Part shown: piece after piece, positions 5,031 through 8,254 of the stretch
Numbering within the stretch: position 1 is the first letter of the stretch
Layout: the number at the start of each line of letters is the position of its first letter
Notes under the pieces: generated by a model
Told to the model about the DNA's origin: nothing
Database searches by the model: none
Seen by the model: only the letters and a program-made list of their open reading frames with translations
Source: JAIPEI01 sp041685835
GTDB lineage: Bacteria > Desulfobacterota > DSM-4660 > Desulfatiglandales > HGW-15
Assembly (NCBI GenBank): GCA_041685835.1
Contig: JAWLEX010000130.1
Location: 1-8,254 of the forward strand
DNA length: 8,254 nucleotides
Reading direction: 5' to 3'
Program-made: the position numbers and the translations under genes

Positions 5031-6359
5031 TCAGCTTTCCAGTGCCTCGAAAAAGGCCTCGAGACGAGTACGGGTCTGCTGCTCCGAGTAGGCCCTTTCG
5101 TCGGCGATGTCCGCCTCTATAACCACGGAAGGAACACCCAGTCGTTCCAGCAGGAGCCTCTTGAGGTCATACTGGCCCACTGAGTAGGGCTTGCAGCTCC
5201 GTGCCGAGTGGATAACCAGCCCCTCCACACGGTAGTCTCGAATGAGTTGCTCCATGAGGCGGAGCCGGTCTCCCAGGCTGTTGTTAAGGATGACCCGGCT
5301 GTAGGTGCGTGCAATGGACTCGAGAGGCCGACCGGCATCCATGTCGGAGGCCGTCTCCGCCCAGGCGTTGGTGTAGGTGGCCGTGACAAAGCTCATGCCT
5401 CGCTCTGCAAAGAGAGTGGAAAAGTCGCGAACCTTGTACCACACGGCGATATTGTCCCACATGAGTCGCTTCCGTTCTTCACGGAGGGCGCCCTGCCCTC
5501 TCGCGACACGCTGGTTCAGTTCCTCGAACAGGACGCGGTAGTATTCCAGGGCCACGGGGAGGCCTCGAAGGGAGACCACCGGCGCGAGGTGAACAAATGC
5601 CTCGAAGATGGTCATGGGAGAAGGAACGGCCTTCATGGTACCCAGGACCGCTCCCCAGGTCTCGGCCGTTTCCTTTGAAAGGTCCAGGACCGCTTCCAGC
5701 GCCTTCATGCGGAACTTGCACCCGCTCACCCGCTCCAGGGTGGGGAGCATGTCTTCGAGTTGAGACGTCATGTAAGCGATGTCCGCTCCGGAAGGTCCCC
5801 CCGCGTGATTGAAAGGCGTGTCGAAGAGCAGGAACGGGACGCCCCACTGTTCAGCAAGGACGGTGTACCAGTAAGCAACGGTCTGGCAGATGTTATTGGA
5901 CGCGAAGAGAAGGTCGGGCCGTGGGAGCTTACCCGCAGGGGAGTTTCCCGACAGGGCCACACCCAGGTCGATACGCGCATAGGAGCAGAGATCCTGAGAA
6001 TAGCCGTTCCGCTCGGCCACACTGCAGAGGCGGGCCCCCACGCCCTTGGCCCCGCAGAGAGCTCCGTGGTTTTCAGGATACACGGTATAGAAACCGAATG
6101 CGCGCAGCAGTTCCACCGGGGCGCCGCTCGTGACCCAGGCCACAGGTGCGGCCCCCTTTGCGTAGCGGGAAAGGAAGTAGTGCCGGGTCATGATTTCCCG
6201 CAACCGCCTGCCGCATGCCAGGGGCGGCGCGGTATCCGGGCCGGGGGCCCTCCGTCTTCCGCGTGCCCGCATAAAGGCCCTGGATCCGGCCATGAGGGCC
6301 GGAGCCCCCATGTCTTTCATGAATCTGAACCTTGCCCGCGCTGTGAGGGACATGCTCAT
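5031..6359 (-). CDS. 2-hydroxyacyl-CoA dehydratase D-component family, larger subunit (HgdA/HgdB/BcrB-like)
   Basis: The 442-residue protein belongs to the D-component family that binds a [4Fe-4S] cluster and performs radical chemistry on acyl-CoA esters. Family marks are WVTSGAPVELLRAFGF (75-90), YPENHGALC (94-102), NGYSQDLCSYARIDLG (118-133), SNNIC (154-158) and, near the end, SARSCKPYSVGQYD (385-398) and QTRTRLEAFFEAL (428-440). Candidate cluster cysteines are Cys102, Cys125, Cys158 and Cys389; which three bind the cluster cannot be decided by eye. The reading frame overlaps the preceding subunit gene by 4 bases. The first ATG has a GGAG only 3 bases away, while the ATG two codons on (6351-6353) has it at 9 bases, so Met3 may be the true start. 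No membrane helix or signal is seen, which fits a cytoplasmic enzyme. The specific substrate is unknown. Confidence 0.88.
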   Translation of the reverse strand: MSMSLTARARFRFMKDMGAPALMAGSRAFMRARGRRRAPGPDTAPPLACGRRLREIMTRHYFLSRYAKGAAPVAWVTSGAPVELLRAFGFYTVYPENHGALCGAKGVGARLCSVAERNGYSQDLCSYARIDLGVALSGNSPAGKLPRPDLLFASNNICQTVAYWYTVLAEQWGVPFLLFDTPFNHAGGPSGADIAYMTSQLEDMLPTLERVSGCKFRMKALEAVLDLSKETAETWGAVLGTMKAVPSPMTIFEAFVHLAPVVSLRGLPVALEYYRVLFEELNQRVARGQGALREERKRLMWDNIAVWYKVRDFSTLFAERGMSFVTATYTNAWAETASDMDAGRPLESIARTYSRVILNNSLGDRLRLMEQLIRDYRVEGLVIHSARSCKPYSVGQYDLKRLLLERLGVPSVVIEADIADERAYSEQQTRTRLEAFFEALES

Positions 6360-7468
6360 TCTCTCCGACGTCTGATCATCTCAGCGAACGCCTCAATGCG
6401 GGTCTCGGTCTGCCCCGAGATATCCCGGTTGACTTCGTTTTCCAGGAACAGGGTCTTGATTCCCTGTTTTCGAAGGGACTCCCTCAGGTAAGGGTAGTAA
6501 AAAAGATCCGGTTCGCAGAACTTGATCACGTTGAACAAAACACCTCCGGCGCTGCAACGCCCGGTTTTCCGTATGATCTGTTTCCGGCGCTCCTCAATGG
6601 GGGAGTTAATCGTGGAACAGGCCGGCATTCCCAGAATGCTCTCCACCAGGGAGTCGAGAGCGTCCAACCCGGAATCGGTTTCGCCTGAAAGCCTTCTACC
6701 GCAGGAAAGCAGATCGTCGTCTCCCACGCGCAGGCCCAGCTGGTCCAGGACCGGGAAAAGGCCCTCGGGATTGGGGAGCACCCCGCTCAAGACCAGGCAC
6801 GGAGTCCTTACGGAGTGGTTCGTCGTCCTTTGATCCAGAAATTCCTTCATTGCGGGGAGCATGTCATCAGGATGCATGTACTCGACCAGCCGGACCACCC
6901 GGTAGAATTCACTGTTCGACGCGTCCAGCCGACCCTCGGCCCTGGCCGCATAGAGGGCGGCCAGTGTCTTTTGGACTTCCCGGCCCTGAACCACGGCGTT
7001 ATGAAGCGCATCCCGATCCGGGCGGCCGTAGATTCCCTCGAGTTCTAATGCAAGCCTCTCGAGCTCCCTGCGAAAAAAAACCCTTGATGCCCGGCCGTAG
7101 GGGGCCTTGGGCGGGTAGAAAAACAGACAGGGCTTGCTCACGTCCAGATAGTCCCGCACCATGGAACCCAGGTTCTGAATGGAATCACAGGTGTGGGGAA
7201 AGAGGAACCCGTCCAGATCATCACACTTTCCTTGAATAATCAGCTCAAGCCCTGCTTTCACGATAGAGCAAATGGTGGGCTGGAGGTGGACGCCCGAGCC
7301 TGAGGTGTCCAGCACGGGGTCCCAGATTTCCATGGGCAGCACACCGTGGCTCCAAAAGAGTTCCCTGGGGTAACGCCCGGGAAACACGCCAAAAAGGCCC
7401 CTTCCCCGGCCCTTTTGCATGGTCATGTATTCCTTGCGCGAAGGCGGTTTAGACACGTCCATGCTCAT
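6356..7468 (-). CDS. 2-hydroxyacyl-CoA dehydratase D-component family, smaller subunit
   Basis: From the chosen ATG the protein has 370 residues. It shows the family's N-terminal pattern GLFGVFPGRYPRELFWSHG (25-43), a conserved FPHTCDS with Cys94, and the C-terminal block FCEPDLFYYPYLRESLRKQG (317-336, Cys318) followed by GQTETRIEAFAEM (352-364), the typical GQ-TR-EAF ending. It differs clearly from the larger subunit, so the two should form a heterodimer, as in hydroxyglutaryl-CoA dehydratase or BcrB/BcrC. The frame can be extended to a TTG at 7570, but the extra 34 codons run through an intergenic repeat and show no family motif, so I reject that start. Another candidate is the ATG at 7424-7426, which has AAGGA 5 bases upstream. 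The gene ends in a 4-base overlap with the larger subunit. Function beyond the family is not assigned. Confidence 0.85.
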   Translation of the reverse strand: MSMDVSKPPSRKEYMTMQKGRGRGLFGVFPGRYPRELFWSHGVLPMEIWDPVLDTSGSGVHLQPTICSIVKAGLELIIQGKCDDLDGFLFPHTCDSIQNLGSMVRDYLDVSKPCLFFYPPKAPYGRASRVFFRRELERLALELEGIYGRPDRDALHNAVVQGREVQKTLAALYAARAEGRLDASNSEFYRVVRLVEYMHPDDMLPAMKEFLDQRTTNHSVRTPCLVLSGVLPNPEGLFPVLDQLGLRVGDDDLLSCGRRLSGETDSGLDALDSLVESILGMPACSTINSPIEERRKQIIRKTGRCSAGGVLFNVIKFCEPDLFYYPYLRESLRKQGIKTLFLENEVNRDISGQTETRIEAFAEMIRRRRE

Positions 7469-7531
7469 CCCATGGGCGCCCCGCAGTGCGGCGTCGACAG
7501 AGATGTTGAATTGCCGGAAACACCTTAGTTT

Positions 7532-7642
7532 CCATCCAGAAATGGTCTTTTTTGCCAATCTCGGCGTCAATCTGCGAGGTTGCTTGTGCGGCTCTGAACT
7601 GGAAACTTGCTAAGGCCCAAAAAGCGTTTCTGGATGGGCACT
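7532..7642 (+). repeat. Intergenic repeat copy L with short terminal inverted repeats
   Basis: An 11-base sequence (CCATCCAGAAA, 7532-7542) recurs as its reverse complement at 7627-7637, framing a 106-base unit. The right half (7593-7642) matches, in opposite orientation, the 50 bases at 8159-8208 beyond moaC with 46 identities. A hairpin can form from TAAGG (7611-7615) with CCTTA (7643-7647), enclosing CCCA and TGGG. It lies just after the moaC stop and reaches the region before the dehydratase genes. No transposase is present; it resembles a REP- or MITE-like dispersed element, though dispersal outside this window cannot be seen here. Confidence 0.7.
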
Positions 7643-7652
7643 CCTTAATGGA

Positions 7653-8087
7653 TCACTCCGACTTCATTTTTCGAACCACGCGAATGTCAGTGATCCGCGT
7701 ATCCGGATACTGTCCGGCTTCGTCTTTTTCCAGGTATTTAACCATGTCCCAGATGGTGTTCAAGCCCGCGCAGACGCCGACCAGGGCCTCCATTTCCACA
7801 CCGGTCCTGGCCCGCGCCCTGACAAGGCAGGACGCTTTCACGCCTTCGTCACCAAGGGAGAACTCGACATCAACGGTGTCAAGCGGGATTTGGTGGCAGT
7901 GGGGTATAACGAGTGACGTCTGTTTGGCTGCCTGTATGGCCGCCACCTCGGCTACCGCAAGGGGGTCTCCTTTTCGAACACGGCCTGAGCGAATCGCATC
8001 CATTGTCTTGGTGGAGAGCAGTATTTTTCCTGATGCCCCGGCCTCTCTCAGCACAACCGGTTTTTCTCCGATGTCGATCATTCCCAT
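7653..8087 (-). CDS. moaC: Cyclic pyranopterin monophosphate synthase MoaC
   Basis: MoaC turns the MoaA product 3',8-cyclo-7,8-dihydro-GTP into cyclic pyranopterin monophosphate, the second committed step of molybdenum and tungsten cofactor synthesis. The 144-residue protein opens with MIDIGEKP and VLREA, then shows RKGDPLAVAEVAAIQAAK (38-55), IPHCHQIPL (61-69), TGVEMEAL (95-102), TIWDMVKYLEKD (111-122) and a C-terminal NTD-like segment YPDTRITDIRVVRK. Lys39, His65, Glu98, Glu100, Asp114 and Lys121 are plausible equivalents of the E. coli catalytic residues. It is about 15 residues shorter than E. coli MoaC, and its ending resembles short archaeal and clostridial forms. The ATG has AAAGGG (8095-8100) 7 bases upstream. 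It is isolated from other moa genes in this window and is enclosed by inverted repeat copies. It implies that the host makes Mo or W enzymes. Confidence 0.95.
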   Translation of the reverse strand: MGMIDIGEKPVVLREAGASGKILLSTKTMDAIRSGRVRKGDPLAVAEVAAIQAAKQTSLVIPHCHQIPLDTVDVEFSLGDEGVKASCLVRARARTGVEMEALVGVCAGLNTIWDMVKYLEKDEAGQYPDTRITDIRVVRKMKSE

Positions 8088-8158
8088 AGCGTTTCCCTTT
8101 GAAAGTTCATGAATATGTTTAAGAGTAGATCCGCCCGCAAAGCGAGTGATTATTGGTT

Positions 8159-8254
8159 AGTGCCCATCCAGAAACGCTTTTTGGGCACTGGCAAGTTTCC
8201 AATTCAGAAATGAGGATTTTTTGTCAAGATCAAGGAAATCAAGAGGTTGCGCGG
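8159..8254 (-). repeat. Intergenic repeat copy R, inverted relative to copy L; runs off the window
   Basis: The 50 bases at 8159-8208 match copy L (7593-7642) as reverse complement with 46 identities. They contain a perfect 8-base stem, AGTGCCCA (8159-8166) with TGGGCACT (8182-8189), and a 15-base loop. Beyond that, 8198-8254 aligns loosely in direct orientation with the outer part of copy L from about 7530 (shared TTCCA, CAGAAATG, TTTTTTG and GAGGTTGC), so the unit is composite. The element continues past the window end. It lies upstream of moaC; 8088-8158 between them holds the moaC ribosome site and no promoter I can support. Confidence 0.7.

Noticed and set aside
5760..6491. 243-codon plus-strand open frame
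   Set aside because: It lies antisense to the well-supported dehydratase subunits, is rich in Arg, Pro and Gly as expected for a shadow frame in GC-rich DNA, and shows no family motif.
7468..7570. TTG start at 7570 for the smaller dehydratase subunit
   Set aside because: The extension runs through an intergenic repeat, has no ribosome site and no family similarity visible by eye.
8159..8208. CRISPR repeat
   Set aside because: Only two copies in inverted orientation, about 500 bases apart with a gene between them, and no spacers.

Overview
The window reads as part of the chromosome of an anaerobic, probably Gram-negative bacterium. The best fit is a sulfate-reducing or syntrophic Desulfobacterota (former Deltaproteobacteria). 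That is inferred from the gene families (paired b and b' stator subunits, AtpZ/AtpI, an oxygen-sensitive radical 2-hydroxyacyl-CoA dehydratase cassette, a short MoaC) and not from any marker gene. Every convincing gene lies on the minus strand, so transcription runs from high to low coordinates.

Right part, about 8254 to 4074: moaC (molybdenum cofactor synthesis) sits between two copies of an intergenic repeat in opposite orientation. Then come two different D-component subunits of the 2-hydroxyacyl-CoA dehydratase / benzoyl-CoA reductase superfamily, joined by a 4-base overlap, and their ATP-dependent activator. Together they look like a complete radical dehydratase or reductase system of unknown substrate.

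Left part, about 4065 to 61: after a short intergenic stretch with a plausible sigma70 promoter comes a tightly packed Fo operon: atpZ, atpI, atpB (subunit a), two atpE genes (subunit c), atpF' (b') and atpF (b). No F1 gene is visible before the window ends.

The most unusual element is the first c-subunit gene. It encodes five fused c hairpins (403 residues, ten predicted membrane helices). Only hairpin 1 keeps the ion-binding glutamate; the other four carry glutamine at the equivalent position. The next gene encodes an ordinary single-hairpin c subunit with a Na+-type binding motif and a second glutamate in helix 1 (two-carboxylate motif). The likely product is a mixed rotor ring with fewer ion sites than hairpins. 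That would lower the ion/ATP ratio and favour ATP-driven Na+ pumping or work at high ion gradients. It extends the principle known from the Acetobacterium woodii hybrid rotor, where one c subunit has two hairpins and one site.
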